Origin: Thermococcus sp. P6
GTDB taxonomy: Archaea > Methanobacteriota_B > Thermococci > Thermococcales > Thermococcaceae
Assembly: GCF_002214525.1 (NCBI RefSeq)
Contig: NZ_CP015104.1
Coordinates: 682,001 to 746,000, forward strand
Direction: 5' to 3'
Length of the DNA: 64,000 nt
The notes below the pieces were generated by a model, which had not been told where the DNA came from, searched no databases, and saw only the letters and a program-made list of their open reading frames with translations. The first letter of the stretch is position 1. The number at the start of each line of letters is the position of its first letter. Below, one piece after another: positions 42,581 through 51,688 of the stretch. The position numbers and the translations under genes were made by a program.

Positions 42581-43165
42581 CTACCCCAGCAGGTGGGGAA
42601 CGCGCCTCAGCACGGGTATCGTGGATCCCAGACCGAGGAAGACGTCTATAGCGCTCTGGATGACGTTGGGAAGGCCTATGGCAATCCAGAAGGGAACCCC
42701 CGTCCACGCCTCAACGGTCTCGATGACCCGCTCCCTTGGAATGTCGAGAAAGAACTCGAGGGCCACGTAGTAGTTGAGGGCAACCATCAGCGGGACCCTG
42801 ATGGCTATGCCTATGAGGAAGGCCAGAACCGCAAAGACGGCGGTTCTCCTTCCATCGGCCTTCTCGAAGTCGAAGCGGGTGATCCTTCTTGCCGCTTCAA
42901 GGCCCAGGAGAACACTGAAGGTTGCGGTGGACTTCATCATGCCCCCGATCCAGCTCGCTGGAGAGACGAGCGAGAGTCCGAGGAAGAGCAGAACCACCGC
43001 CACGAGGCCACCGGCAAAGCCCGTGAGAAGGTAGGCCATTATCACCGGAACCGCCACGAGGTCTATCTTCATTCCCCAGACCATGGGCATCTCCACGGGG
43101 ATGACCTCCAGCATGAGCGAGAGGGCCAGCATCATCCCTATTATCGATACCTCCCTTGAGTTCAT
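42581..43165 (-). CDS. ECF transporter S component (probable vitamin-binding membrane subunit)
   Basis: 194 aa. Five to six membrane segments (VSIIGMMLALSLMLEVIPVE, DLVAVPVIMAYLLTGFAGGL, AVFAVLAFLIGIAIRVPLMV, then IGLPNVIQSAIDVFLGL). The pattern is that of RibU/ThiT-like S components, which bind a vitamin and use a shared energy-coupling module encoded elsewhere. The substrate cannot be told from sequence: riboflavin is plausible by resemblance, and the nearby ThiR/YjbQ pair makes thiamine or a precursor possible. ATG 43165 has GGTGGTGAGG directly upstream; the open frame further upstream crosses the divergent gene and is not coding. It is convergent with pyrI. Confidence 0.8.
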   Translation of the reverse strand: MNSREVSIIGMMLALSLMLEVIPVEMPMVWGMKIDLVAVPVIMAYLLTGFAGGLVAVVLLFLGLSLVSPASWIGGMMKSTATFSVLLGLEAARRITRFDFEKADGRRTAVFAVLAFLIGIAIRVPLMVALNYYVALEFFLDIPRERVIETVEAWTGVPFWIAIGLPNVIQSAIDVFLGLGSTIPVLRRVPHLLG

Positions 43166-43184
43166 CCTCACCACCGTGCCGGCG

Positions 43185-43225
43185 TTTGTTCCACAATTTA
43201 TAAATATTTGTTCCAATTTTAGAAC
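43185..43225. promoter_or_regulatory. Shared palindromic TATA box flanked by two TTTGTTCCA direct repeats
   Basis: ATTTATAAAT (43196-43205) is a perfect palindrome, 31-40 bases from the ECF start (minus) and 21-30 bases from ATG 43226 (plus), so it can serve both directions. The nonamer TTTGTTCCA occurs at 43185-43193 and 43207-43215, exactly 22 bases apart, on the two sides of the TATA element. GTTCCAATTTTAGAAC (43210-43225) adds an imperfect inverted repeat. This arrangement suggests a repressor site controlling both genes. Confidence 0.65.
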
Positions 43226-44080
43226 ATGGTTCCCTTCGAAAGAATCCTTAAAAAGGCAGAGCGGAAAGGGGGAGGGAGGAGAATGTTCACGGTCACGGAA
43301 GTGGAATCCCTCGTAAGGGAGATAAGAAGGAAAAACGGCTTTCCAGATAGTCCCTTCAGGATAGACGAGGTTCGTTACGATGAAGAGGGCGACAAACTCT
43401 TCATAATCGCCCACGACAGGACGGACAAGAGCGTCATAATAGGCAACAGCTTCGTAATAGGCAGGCTCCGCGAAAGGCTCGGGGTTGGGCAGGTAACCGT
43501 TTACTCAAACCTCGACCTCGAGATAAAGAGGAGAAAGCTCGAGGAAGCCGAAAAACTCGTCAGAGGGACGAAACTCGAGTTCCTTCTTCCGATAATAGAG
43601 GCCGAGAAGAGGTTTCCACCGAGGAAGTGGCCGGAAATCAGGGGGAACTTAAGAACCCTCGTCTTCATGAGCTTCAACGCGAGGGCCCTCCTCGGCTTTG
43701 CGGAGAGGCTTGGGCTTCCACACGACGCCGTGGGGCTAAGGTACTCCTTCCCGGGGTTGAAATACGAGCCCATGGAAGGAAAACCCAAGGAGATCTTCTT
43801 CCCCGAGGTGGAAAAACTCCTGAGAATCGCGGATGAAAGGGGAGCGGAGCTCGTTATGGCCGACTTTCCCTTCGGGCTTAAGTTCGAGGGTAAGGCGCTC
43901 CTCAACCCCTTTCGGTTGCTCCACATAGGGTTCTTTGAACTGAAGTACCTCTTCGGCTTCGAGAGGCCGGTGATCTACGACAAAAAGGCTTTAATCCGGT
44001 TCGTTGCGGAACTTACCTACGAGGGACTTATGGAATCAACGGACGGCGCCAACCTGATCTGGAGGATGTGGAAGAGATGA
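43226..44080 (+). CDS. Hypothetical protein, first gene of a three-gene operon
   Basis: 284 aa from ATG 43226, or 265 aa from ATG 43283. Not recognised. The N-terminal region (FTVTEVESLVREIRRKNGFP, DKLFIIAHDRTDKSVIIGNS) looks like a small alpha/beta domain. The middle (GTKLEFLLPIIEAEKRF, NLRTLVFMSFNARALLGFAE) and the end (ALIRFVAELTYEGLMESTDG) are mixed. No signal peptide, Cys motif or P-loop. The first ATG sits 21-30 bases after the shared TATA box, as for a leaderless message, whereas ATG 43283 has GGGAGGGAGGAGA in front. It overlaps the next gene by ATGA. Confidence 0.75.
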   Translation: MVPFERILKKAERKGGGRRMFTVTEVESLVREIRRKNGFPDSPFRIDEVRYDEEGDKLFIIAHDRTDKSVIIGNSFVIGRLRERLGVGQVTVYSNLDLEIKRRKLEEAEKLVRGTKLEFLLPIIEAEKRFPPRKWPEIRGNLRTLVFMSFNARALLGFAERLGLPHDAVGLRYSFPGLKYEPMEGKPKEIFFPEVEKLLRIADERGAELVMADFPFGLKFEGKALLNPFRLLHIGFFELKYLFGFERPVIYDKKALIRFVAELTYEGLMESTDGANLIWRMWKR

Positions 44081-44655
44081 TAGTCGGTGTGGTTGGGAAG
44101 ATCGCGGCCGGAAAGACCACGGTGGCAAAGCTCTTCGAGGAAAGGGGTTTCTGCAGGGTCTCATGCAGCGATCCTCTGGTGGACCTGCTGACGCACAACG
44201 TCTCGGCCTACTCGTGGATCCCGGAGCTGCCTCAAAAGAGGGAACCAACGAGGGAGAACCTGATAGAGTTCGGGAGGTACCTGAAGGAAACCTACGGGGG
44301 GGACGTTCTCATAAGGCTGGCAATAGACAGGATGAGGCACTGCGAGAACATCGTTATAGACGGCGTTCGCTCGAGGGAGGAAGTGGAGGCCATAAAACGC
44401 CTCGGCGGGGTGGTCATCTACGTGGAAGCTGATCCAAAGACGAGGTTCGAACGCCTCATGCTGCGGAGGGCAGGGAAGGACAGAACCATAAAGAGCTTCG
44501 AGGACTTTAAGGCCATGGACGATGCTGAGGAGAGGCTCTACAGGACGAGCGAGCTTAAAGGGGTTGTGGATTACGTTGTGGTGAACGAAGGGAGTATGGA
44601 AGAGCTAAGACGGAAGGTGGAAGCAATAATGGCGAAGATAAAAGGTAGGGGGTAG
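44077..44655 (+). CDS. P-loop nucleotide kinase-like protein (dephospho-CoA kinase-like)
   Basis: 192 aa. Walker A GKIAAGKTT at the N-terminus (MIVGVVGKIAAGKTTVAKLF), DGVRSREEVEAIKRLGG with the Walker-B-like acidic residue, and YVEADPKTRFERLMLRRAGK with the LID-type arginines. This is the layout of dephospho-CoA kinases and deoxynucleoside monophosphate kinases (COG0237-like). The characterised archaeal dephospho-CoA kinase is a different, GTP-using family, so the substrate here is open. ATG 44077 overlaps the preceding stop (ATGA). Confidence 0.8.
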   Translation: MIVGVVGKIAAGKTTVAKLFEERGFCRVSCSDPLVDLLTHNVSAYSWIPELPQKREPTRENLIEFGRYLKETYGGDVLIRLAIDRMRHCENIVIDGVRSREEVEAIKRLGGVVIYVEADPKTRFERLMLRRAGKDRTIKSFEDFKAMDDAEERLYRTSELKGVVDYVVVNEGSMEELRRKVEAIMAKIKGRG

Positions 44656-44660
44656 TGCCA

Positions 44661-45230
44661 ATGAAGCTCCTCATCGTAGCCCCATGCCTCTTGAGCCCCT
44701 TTTACGTCTACCGCGGGCCGAAGGAGAAGGAGTACGAGACGGCCCGGCGTATGAGAAGGCTCATCGGGAAGCTCGACGATGACTGGCAGGTCTTCGCCTA
44801 CCCGTGTCCGGAGTACGAGCTGGTCGGCTGGCCAAGGGCCCCGGCCAGCAGGGAAGTCTACGAGAGGCTGGGCATGCGCGAGAGGGTTAAAGTAACGGCG
44901 GAATTCATAGGGCGCGTTCTGACCGAGGAAAAGCCCGAGAAGGTTGTTTTCGTCGGCGTAAAGGGTTCCCCCACCTGCGGTGTGTTCTCCACCACCTCGG
45001 GCGATCCCGGGCGTTACCCATATTCCGCCATGGGGGAGTTCCGTTACCTCAAAAAGGAGGAGAGGCTGGGACGCTCGAAGGAGATAACCGGGGGAAACTT
45101 CAGGGAGGCAAAGCTTCCCGGGATACTCTTCGAGGTGCTGATGGCGAGGTTTCCGGAGGGGAGGTACGTGGAGTTCGACAAGGATAACGTAGACGAAAGC
45201 GTGGAGTGGATCGAAAGAGCCCTTGGCTGA
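44661..45230 (+). CDS. DUF523/TudS-like cysteine-containing protein
   Basis: 189 aa. The motif order resembles DUF523 (2-thiouracil desulfurase TudS-like): Cys in VAPCLLSP near residue 10, CPEYELVGWPRAPAS near 50, and GVKGSPTCGVFS near 100. In TudS three cysteines hold a catalytic [4Fe-4S] cluster. The spacing is similar but the family match is from memory, so the function is tentative. ATG 44661 is preceded by GGGGGTAGTGCC and starts six bases after the kinase stop. Third gene of the operon from 43.2 kb; convergent with glmM. Confidence 0.6.
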   Translation: MKLLIVAPCLLSPFYVYRGPKEKEYETARRMRRLIGKLDDDWQVFAYPCPEYELVGWPRAPASREVYERLGMRERVKVTAEFIGRVLTEEKPEKVVFVGVKGSPTCGVFSTTSGDPGRYPYSAMGEFRYLKKEERLGRSKEITGGNFREAKLPGILFEVLMARFPEGRYVEFDKDNVDESVEWIERALG

Positions 45231-45232
45231 GC

Positions 45233-46582
45233 TCAGGCCCTCCCTATGGCCTCCCTGACGAGCCTTTCAGCCCTCTCCATCAGGGCTCTGGCCGTCTTCT
45301 CGTCCCGGGCCTCGAGGGTTATGCGCATTATGGGTTCGGTCCCGCTCGGACGGAAGAGGATCCACCAGTCAGCGGTCTCGATCCTGATCCCGTCTATGTC
45401 TATAAGCCTGTCGTAGTAGAAGATCCCCGGGACTTCTCTCTCTATGATCCTCATTGCCCCGGCCTTCTTATCGTTGGGACAGGGTATCTTGGCCCTCAGG
45501 GTAACGTAGCGCGGAACCTCCTTCACCAGCTCGCTCAACGGGCCGAGTCTGTCGATCATCTCAAGTACGAGGGCCCCGGCGAAGATCCCGTCGGGAGTAA
45601 GGTTCCACTGGGGGATTATCCACGTCCCGCTCGGCTCACCCCCGAAGATGCCCCCGGATCTGGCCAGCTCCTCGGCAACGGCGACGTCACCAACGCGCGT
45701 TCTGACGACCTCCCCGCCGAATGACCTGACGTAATCGTCGAGGGCGAGGCCAGCATCGACGGTGGTTATGACCTGTCCCCTCCCGAACTTCCGTAGCATG
45801 TAGCCCGCCATGAGGGAGAGGATAACCTCGTACTCAACGAAGTTGCCGCCGTCGTCAACCACCCCTATCCTGTCGGCATCGCCGTCGTGGGCTATTCCGA
45901 CGTCGGCCTTCAACGAGGCAACGGCTCTGGAAAGGGCCTCCAGACTTTTCGCGTTGGGCTCGAGCTCCCTGACGAAGAAACCGCTCGGATGGGAGTTCAG
46001 GCTTAAGACCCTGTTACCGAGCTCGCGCTGCAGGTAGGGGGAGACGATGCTCCCGGCACCGTTGCCGGAATCCACGACCACGGTGTAGGAACCCTCAAGC
46101 TCGACCATCTCGAGGGCCCTTTCCACGTACTCCCTCCTTGGGTCGGCCCTTCTCAGGCTCCCGATCTCGTTCCAGCCGGCCCTTCTGAAGTTTCCAGATT
46201 CAAGGATTGCCTCGATTTCAGCTTCCATCTCGGGCGTGTAGGCCATGCCGTTCGGCTGCCAGACCTTTATGCCGTTGTACTGCGGCGGGTTGTGGGAGGC
46301 AGTTATGGTAACCCCTGCGTCGGCACCGTAGAGCCCGATGGCGAAGCCCGTGAGGGGGGTTGGGGCGAGGCCTATGTCCACCACATCAACCCCCGTTGAG
46401 AGGAGACCGCTTATCAGGGCATTCCTGAGCATCTCGCCGCTCGTGCGGGTGTCCATTCCAACGACCACCGTCCCGCCACCGAGGTAGGTGCCTATCGCCT
46501 TCCCGACGTTAAGCGCCAGTTCGGGTGTTAGTTTTTCGTTCACTACCTCCCTGATCCCACTGGTTCCGAAGTACCTTCCCAT
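45233..46582 (-). CDS. glmM: Phosphoglucosamine mutase / phosphohexomutase (alpha-D-phosphohexomutase family)
   Basis: 449 aa. Interconverts hexose 6- and 1-phosphates for sugar-nucleotide synthesis; thermococcal members act on glucosamine, mannose or glucose phosphates. The four domains carry the phosphoserine loop [10 protein letters not shown] (Ser96), the metal loop DGDADRIG near 240, the sugar loop GEPSGTW, and the phosphate loop [10 protein letters not shown]. The N-terminus [12 protein letters not shown] is typical. ATG 46582 has GGGTGATGCTC in front; the btpA-like gene ends 51 bases upstream on the same strand. Confidence 0.9.
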   Translation of the reverse strand: MGRYFGTSGIREVVNEKLTPELALNVGKAIGTYLGGGTVVVGMDTRTSGEMLRNALISGLLSTGVDVVDIGLAPTPLTGFAIGLYGADAGVTITASHNPPQYNGIKVWQPNGMAYTPEMEAEIEAILESGNFRRAGWNEIGSLRRADPRREYVERALEMVELEGSYTVVVDSGNGAGSIVSPYLQRELGNRVLSLNSHPSGFFVRELEPNAKSLEALSRAVASLKADVGIAHDGDADRIGVVDDGGNFVEYEVILSLMAGYMLRKFGRGQVITTVDAGLALDDYVRSFGGEVVRTRVGDVAVAEELARSGGIFGGEPSGTWIIPQWNLTPDGIFAGALVLEMIDRLGPLSELVKEVPRYVTLRAKIPCPNDKKAGAMRIIEREVPGIFYYDRLIDIDGIRIETADWWILFRPSGTEPIMRITLEARDEKTARALMERAERLVREAIGRA

Positions 46583-46633
46583 GAGCATCACCCCACGAAC
46601 GAAGGACCCTTCAGGATGGCTATAACGGTTTCG

Positions 46634-47419
46634 TCAGGGCGAACCCTTCCGGAGTTTTCCGGCGAGTTCAACGAGCCTGACCGCCCTCTCGATGGAAACC
46701 TCCCTTTCAACCCTCCCACCGCGCTTTATCCACGTCCCGACGATGAAGCCGTCCGCGTACCTCCAGAGGTCAGGAAGGTTATCGTAAGTCGTTCCGGAAC
46801 CCACAAGGACGGGAACCGGCGAGATTTCCTTTGCCAGCGCCAGCTTCTCCACATCCACCGGCCTGCCCGTGGCCCTTCCGCTGACCACGACGGCATCTGC
46901 CAGACCCCTTTCGACCGTGTCCAGCAGGGCATCCTCGAAATCGGAGAGATGAACGGCGTGCTTGACGTGCACATCGGCGAAGACCTCGATCCTCGAGGGA
47001 AGGAGTTTTCTGAGTCTGGCCAGCCCGTGGGCGATTCCCTCCACAACGCCCTGATCCGTGAAGGCAACGCCGCTCAGAACGTTGACCCTTATGAAGTCGG
47101 CCCTTACGGCGTAGGCTATGGAATAGGCTGCCATCCCGTCGTTTCTGAGAACGTTTATCCCGAGGGGAAGATGGATCTCATCCCTTACGGCCTTTGCAAC
47201 GGCCGTGAAGGCCGCAACAGTGGTCTTATCCGCGTACTTTGGGAAGGGGACGTCACCGAAGTTCTCCACCATCACGGCATCGAAGCCCGCCCTCTCAAGG
47301 GCCCTCGCGTCCCTCAGGGCCGAATCCACCACCCCCTCAAAGTCCCCGTCGTAGAGGTAGGAACCGGGCAGAGGTTTGAGGTGAACCATCCCGATGAGGG
47401 GCTTCCTTTCGAAATCCAT
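46634..47419 (-). CDS. BtpA/SgcQ family TIM-barrel protein
   Basis: 261 aa. Full-length BtpA-family protein: IGMVHLKPLPGSYLYDG at the N-terminus, GFDAVMVENFGDVPF, NVLRNDGMAAYSIAYAV, RVNVLSGVAFTDQG, FADVHVKHAVHL and VLVGSGTTYDNL. The fold is a TIM barrel with a phosphate-binding C-terminal half. Cyanobacterial BtpA stabilises photosystem I, irrelevant here; archaeal function is unknown, though related proteins may act on nucleosides. ATG 47419 has GGTGGTATC upstream. Probably co-transcribed with glmM. Confidence 0.88.
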   Translation of the reverse strand: MDFERKPLIGMVHLKPLPGSYLYDGDFEGVVDSALRDARALERAGFDAVMVENFGDVPFPKYADKTTVAAFTAVAKAVRDEIHLPLGINVLRNDGMAAYSIAYAVRADFIRVNVLSGVAFTDQGVVEGIAHGLARLRKLLPSRIEVFADVHVKHAVHLSDFEDALLDTVERGLADAVVVSGRATGRPVDVEKLALAKEISPVPVLVGSGTTYDNLPDLWRYADGFIVGTWIKRGGRVEREVSIERAVRLVELAGKLRKGSP

Positions 47420-47500
47420 GATACCACCGGAGAAAAGGGGCCGGGAAGGGTTAAGGCTTTTTCCATCGCTAATGTACAGAAATTTACATCGACGAAAACC

Positions 47501-47510
47501 CTTATATAAA
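47501..47510 (+). promoter_or_regulatory. TATA box of the transglutaminase-MoxR-DUF58 operon
   Basis: CTTATATAAA ends only two bases before ATG 47512 but 22 bases before ATG 47533. Transcription would start near 47530, so ATG 47533 is the likely start of a leaderless message and ATG 47512 is excluded from the transcript. Confidence 0.7.
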
Positions 47511-47532
47511 AATGTCGAGAGATGTTGACATC

Positions 47533-50500
47533 ATGGTAGGACGGAAGTACATCGCCTTTCTCACCCTGATCCTCATATCACTGGTGATAACGTCCGTGGT
47601 TCTTGGTCCGGCCATGATAGAGGTCCCCCCGGAAACGAGAAGCCTCGAGGGGCTGCTCCTTTCAAGGCTTCCACCCGGAAACGGAAGCAACGAAACCGGA
47701 CCGGTCACCGGGATCCCGGTCTCACGCCGCCTCCTGATAACCGGCGCCGCCCACACCCACTACCTAAGGCTCAACGTTTACACCGATTACGTGAACGGGG
47801 TCTGGACCACCAGAAACGCCACGAGGATTCCGAGCAACGTCATCGCGCCGCCGGAGGTGGACGTTCCCCACCACACGGAGCGGGACAGGATAACCGTGTT
47901 CTCCTTCCAGCCGATAACCGGCAACCTCTTCACGTCCCTCTACACCACCCGCGTTGATGCCACAGGCGTCGAAGCCATTCCCGGCTACAACCTCTTCCGA
48001 ACGGCCTTCAACGTTACCTCTTACTCCTTCTCTTCCGTGATCTACACCTTCGATTCGCCCTACCTGAGGAACCTCACCGCCGGGAACCTGACCGAATACC
48101 TGCAGGCCCCGAAGGATCCCCGGCTCGTTAACCTCGCCGGAAGGATCGAATCAGGCGGATCGGACTACGAAAAGGCCCTTGCCATAGCGGAATACCTGAG
48201 GACCCACTACCGGGTTGGAAATGCGGAGCCTCCAAACGGAACGGACAGGTTAACGTGGTTCCTCTTCGAATCGGGGGAGGGGAACGCTTACGACTTCGCC
48301 TCTGCCTTCGTGGTTCTCGCGAGGCTGGAGGGCCTTCCGGCGAGGCTCGTGGAAGGGCTCTACGTGGAAGCCGTCCCGCAGGAACAGGTGGTGACGGAGA
48401 GGAACAGACACTTCTGGGCTGAGGTTTACTTCGAAAAAGCCGGCTGGCTGATATTCGATCCCCTCCACAGGGACCCAAACGTCCACGTCCCCTTCGAGCT
48501 CAGCGTGGTTCCCTCCAGAACGGCCCTTGCTCCGGGTTCTTCCGGAAACGTTACCGTAAAGTTCGAGAGGGTCACCGGGGCGAACTCGAGCCTCACCGTG
48601 GAAGCCCCTTCCATCGGGGTGTTCCTTGCCAACGGATCCGGGATACACGACCTGACCATCAAGCTAAGGGAACCCGGACATTACCCCGTAACGGCGATTG
48701 CGACGGCAGATGAAGCATCGCAGGCTGCCTTCGGCTTCGTCACCGTTCCCGGAAACCTGACGGTAATCCCCGATCCTCCGGCCGTTAACCTCACCCGGGG
48801 CAAGGGGGCAGTCCTGAAACTCCACGTAAACGGTACCGCCCGGAACCTCGGGCTGGAAACGACCTCCCCGCTGGTCGAGAGGATCGAAGCCTTCAGCGGA
48901 GGGTTTGAGGTTACACTGAACGCCCCACCGGATTACCCGAACGGTCTTTACATCGTTGACTTTAAGGCCGTAACGGGTTCCGAAGAATACAGCATCCGCA
49001 TTCCAGTGCTGCTCAGGGAACCCACAGCGATCGACTTTTCCCTGCCCGCCACTCCAACGGCCGGCGATTTCCTCTCAATCAACGGCACCGTAAGCGGGGT
49101 CGTGAGCCCACCGGAGAAGGGGAAGGTCCCGGTGTTCCTGAACGACGGTAGGAGGGACGTTCTGATAGGCTACGGCAACCTCTCCAACGGGAGCTTTTCC
49201 GTTCCCGTCAGAATACCCGAATACCTGAAACCGGGGGTCTACCCGGTGGAGGTGAGTTACAACCCTCCCCCCGGCTGTGGATACCTTCCCTCGAAAGCCG
49301 TTAGGGAGCTCAGGGTAAGGGGTCTCGCGAGGTTCTCCCTGCCGGAGCTCATCCTCGTGAACCCCGGGAACGTTACCCTCGTTGGGGCCCTGATCGACGG
49401 TGCCGGGGACCCCGTGCCAGATGCGGGGGTAACCTACCACCTCGACGGGAACCTTACGGGTAGCTCAACAACCCTAACGGACGGGAGGTTTCCCATAAGG
49501 CTCAGCATCCCCTGGCTAGGGGGCCACAGCCTGACGCTCGAATACGGTGGAAGCGATGACTACTCCCCTGCCACCGCGAAGGTTAGGGTGGCGGCCGTTA
49601 AGTTCGAGGTTGAGGAGGAGGTGAAGGTCAAAGCCGGAAAACCAGTGGTGATATCCGGGAGGGTCCTCGGGATCAAAAACGCCACCCTCAAGGCGTACCT
49701 GTTCCCGGGGAAGACCTACGACCTCAAAATCGTCAACGGGCGGTTTAACCTCACCCTCGAGCCCTTCAACAGCGTCGGTGAGAGGTCCCTCGAATTCAGG
49801 CAGGGGGGCAGGGTCCTGAAGAGGATAACCATTGCCGTGGTCTCTCCGGTCAGAATAGAGCTCCTGACGGGGGAGGCAAGGGGCGGGAAAATCGCCAGGG
49901 TGAAGTTCAGGGTGGTGGACTTCAAGGGCGATCCTGTGGGGGGTCTGCCACTCAACGTGAGCCTGGGGGATCTCGCGTTTCACGCCACGACCAACGGATC
50001 GGGTATAGCGGTTATCGAAGTCCCCGTGGGGGAGAGGGAAGTCAACGCCACGGTCACCGTAACCTTTGAAGGTTCCGGCCACTACCTGCCAGCGAGGGAG
50101 AGCTTCCACGTCTTAATAGGCAAAAAGCGGAGTATCCCGTGGCCCTACATCGGCCTGATGGTTCTGATGGGCATTTTAATCCTCAGGCTCAGGAGAAAGG
50201 AGGAAGGGGAGGAGCGGACAAAGGAGAGAATGCTGAAGATAATATTCAACAACGGAATACCCCTCTTCCGGGAGGGGGAAGCGCTGGATATAAGCATAGA
50301 ATGCGATGGCGAGCCCGAACTTTACGTGAACGGAAGGCCCTTCGGGAAGGAACGGGACTTCAGGCTCATCCTTCCCCCCGGAGAGCATGAGGTGGAGGCG
50401 AGGTGCAACGGCATGGTGGAGAAAGCCCGGGTAAGGGTGGTGAAGAGCTACAACGAGGCGGTGGTGGAGTACTACGAGCGGTGCTTCCTTCCGTGGGCCA

Positions 50501-50706
50501 GAGGGGAAGGTGTGGAGGTTGAAGAGATGACCCCGCGGGAGATAGCCGAAACCCTTACGGACATGATGTATCCGTGGGAACCGATAGATGCCCTGACGGA
50601 CGTATTCGAGAGGGCCCGCTACAGCGGAGGATCCGTTGGAAGGGAGGAATTCATACGCTTCTACCGTTCCGTTCTTGAGGTTGTGGGAGGTGGCTGTGGT
50701 GTCTGA
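47533..50706 (+). CDS. Membrane-anchored transglutaminase-like protein with DUF4129 tail
   Basis: 1057 aa. N-terminal anchor (YIAFLTLILISLVITSVVLG). An extracellular transglutaminase-core domain lies near residues 190-310: YEKALAIAEYLRTHYRV, GNAYDFASAFVVLARLEGLP, RHFWAEVYFEKAGWLIFDP. The His and Asp of the triad are there, but the Cys position (G-x-C-x-x-F-A) is Ala252 (codon 48286-48288), so peptidase or crosslinking activity is unlikely. Several Ig-like beta domains rich in NxS/T sites follow. A second membrane helix (WPYIGLMVLMGILILRLRR, near 880) precedes a cytoplasmic domain ending in a DUF4129 segment (AVVEYYERCFLPWARGEGVE, SGGSVGREEFIRFYRSVLEV). First gene of a five-gene overlapping operon. 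Confidence 0.85.
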   Translation: MVGRKYIAFLTLILISLVITSVVLGPAMIEVPPETRSLEGLLLSRLPPGNGSNETGPVTGIPVSRRLLITGAAHTHYLRLNVYTDYVNGVWTTRNATRIPSNVIAPPEVDVPHHTERDRITVFSFQPITGNLFTSLYTTRVDATGVEAIPGYNLFRTAFNVTSYSFSSVIYTFDSPYLRNLTAGNLTEYLQAPKDPRLVNLAGRIESGGSDYEKALAIAEYLRTHYRVGNAEPPNGTDRLTWFLFESGEGNAYDFASAFVVLARLEGLPARLVEGLYVEAVPQEQVVTERNRHFWAEVYFEKAGWLIFDPLHRDPNVHVPFELSVVPSRTALAPGSSGNVTVKFERVTGANSSLTVEAPSIGVFLANGSGIHDLTIKLREPGHYPVTAIATADEASQAAFGFVTVPGNLTVIPDPPAVNLTRGKGAVLKLHVNGTARNLGLETTSPLVERIEAFSGGFEVTLNAPPDYPNGLYIVDFKAVTGSEEYSIRIPVLLREPTAIDFSLPATPTAGDFLSINGTVSGVVSPPEKGKVPVFLNDGRRDVLIGYGNLSNGSFSVPVRIPEYLKPGVYPVEVSYNPPPGCGYLPSKAVRELRVRGLARFSLPELILVNPGNVTLVGALIDGAGDPVPDAGVTYHLDGNLTGSSTTLTDGRFPIRLSIPWLGGHSLTLEYGGSDDYSPATAKVRVAAVKFEVEEEVKVKAGKPVVISGRVLGIKNATLKAYLFPGKTYDLKIVNGRFNLTLEPFNSVGERSLEFRQGGRVLKRITIAVVSPVRIELLTGEARGGKIARVKFRVVDFKGDPVGGLPLNVSLGDLAFHATTNGSGIAVIEVPVGEREVNATVTVTFEGSGHYLPARESFHVLIGKKRSIPWPYIGLMVLMGILILRLRRKEEGEERTKERMLKIIFNNGIPLFREGEALDISIECDGEPELYVNGRPFGKERDFRLILPPGEHEVEARCNGMVEKARVRVVKSYNEAVVEYYERCFLPWARGEGVEVEEMTPREIAETLTDMMYPWEPIDALTDVFERARYSGGSVGREEFIRFYRSVLEVVGGGCGV

Positions 50707-51688
50707 GTTCAACTGGGGAAGAACGGCCCTTTACACGGGGCTTCTAATCCTCCTCTACGTCCTCTCCGGGGTGATAGGTCCCCTAAGGGTTCTGATGGTC
50801 CCTGCGGGGGTTCTCGTTCTCTTTCTGGTGGGGGGCGACGTTGCGGAGAGGGCAAGGGGAAGGAACGCGGCTTTCATCGTCAGGACCCTCGGGGTTAGCT
50901 TTTCAGCTATCCTCCTGCCCTGGGAGTGGAGCTTTTCAGTGGCGCTGATCGCTCTCGGAGCCGGAACGGCCGCTCTGGCGCCAAGACTCAGGGATCATTC
51001 CCGGCTCATCCGGGGAACGGGGCTCGTCATAGCCTTCTACGGCATCTCAAGGCTTCCTCCCCTCGGGCCGGCTGGAAGCGTCTTCAGTTACGCGGGCGTT
51101 TTCCTGTTCCTCGGCTACGCTGCTGCAGAGCTCGGTGAAGGGCATCCCTGGGCCGAACCGATCGAGAGGAACCTGCTCGGGATGGGCATCCTCGGCGGGA
51201 TCCTCGGCCTCTATGCAACCGTGAGGGAAAGCCTGATCGAGAGCCATCCAAGTATGGTGTTCTACGGCGAATGGCTGGCCCTCCTGCTCGGGGTCATCGT
51301 TGCCGGAAGCATGGTGCATTCCTACGTGGGCGAGAAGGATCCCGAGGGCTACTTGCTCTCCCAGTGGAAAAGGCACGAGGCGGAAACCATGAGAAAGCTC
51401 GGTCCGGAAATGCGCGAGACGAGGAAAGCTGTCGAGGACTTCGTCGTGCGGGGCAGGAAGGGTCCCCTTCTGGCTTTCATAGCCTACTACGGCTCCCGGC
51501 TCTTCGACGAGAGGAGACGCTTTGAGGCTCTTATCGGAAAGATAGCCGATTACAGGGCGAGGGAGGTCTCAAGACTAACGCCCCTCTGGATAAGGCGCGC
51601 CTACGAGAGGAGGGAGCTGGAAAGAAGGGCCGGGATCGTTGAGGAGGTTTTTGGAGAACTGAGAAAGCTCATGGGATGGGAGTCGTGA
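50696..51688 (+). CDS. Multi-spanning membrane protein of the MoxR-DUF58 operon
   Basis: 330 aa, unrecognised. Residues 10-210 hold about seven hydrophobic helices (for example ALYTGLLILLYVLSGVIGPL, AGSVFSYAGVFLFLGYAA, WLALLLGVIVAGSMVHSYVG). Residues 215-330 are a charged cytoplasmic helical domain (GYLLSQWKRHEAETMRKLGP, YERRELERRAGIVEEVFGEL). The start is GTG 50696 or 50699, behind GGGAGGTGGCT, overlapping the previous gene by about 11 bases. Its end overlaps moxR (TGATG). Probably a membrane partner of the transglutaminase-like protein or the MoxR ATPase; that is inference from gene order. Confidence 0.75.
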   Translation: MVSEFNWGRTALYTGLLILLYVLSGVIGPLRVLMVPAGVLVLFLVGGDVAERARGRNAAFIVRTLGVSFSAILLPWEWSFSVALIALGAGTAALAPRLRDHSRLIRGTGLVIAFYGISRLPPLGPAGSVFSYAGVFLFLGYAAAELGEGHPWAEPIERNLLGMGILGGILGLYATVRESLIESHPSMVFYGEWLALLLGVIVAGSMVHSYVGEKDPEGYLLSQWKRHEAETMRKLGPEMRETRKAVEDFVVRGRKGPLLAFIAYYGSRLFDERRRFEALIGKIADYRAREVSRLTPLWIRRAYERRELERRAGIVEEVFGELRKLMGWES

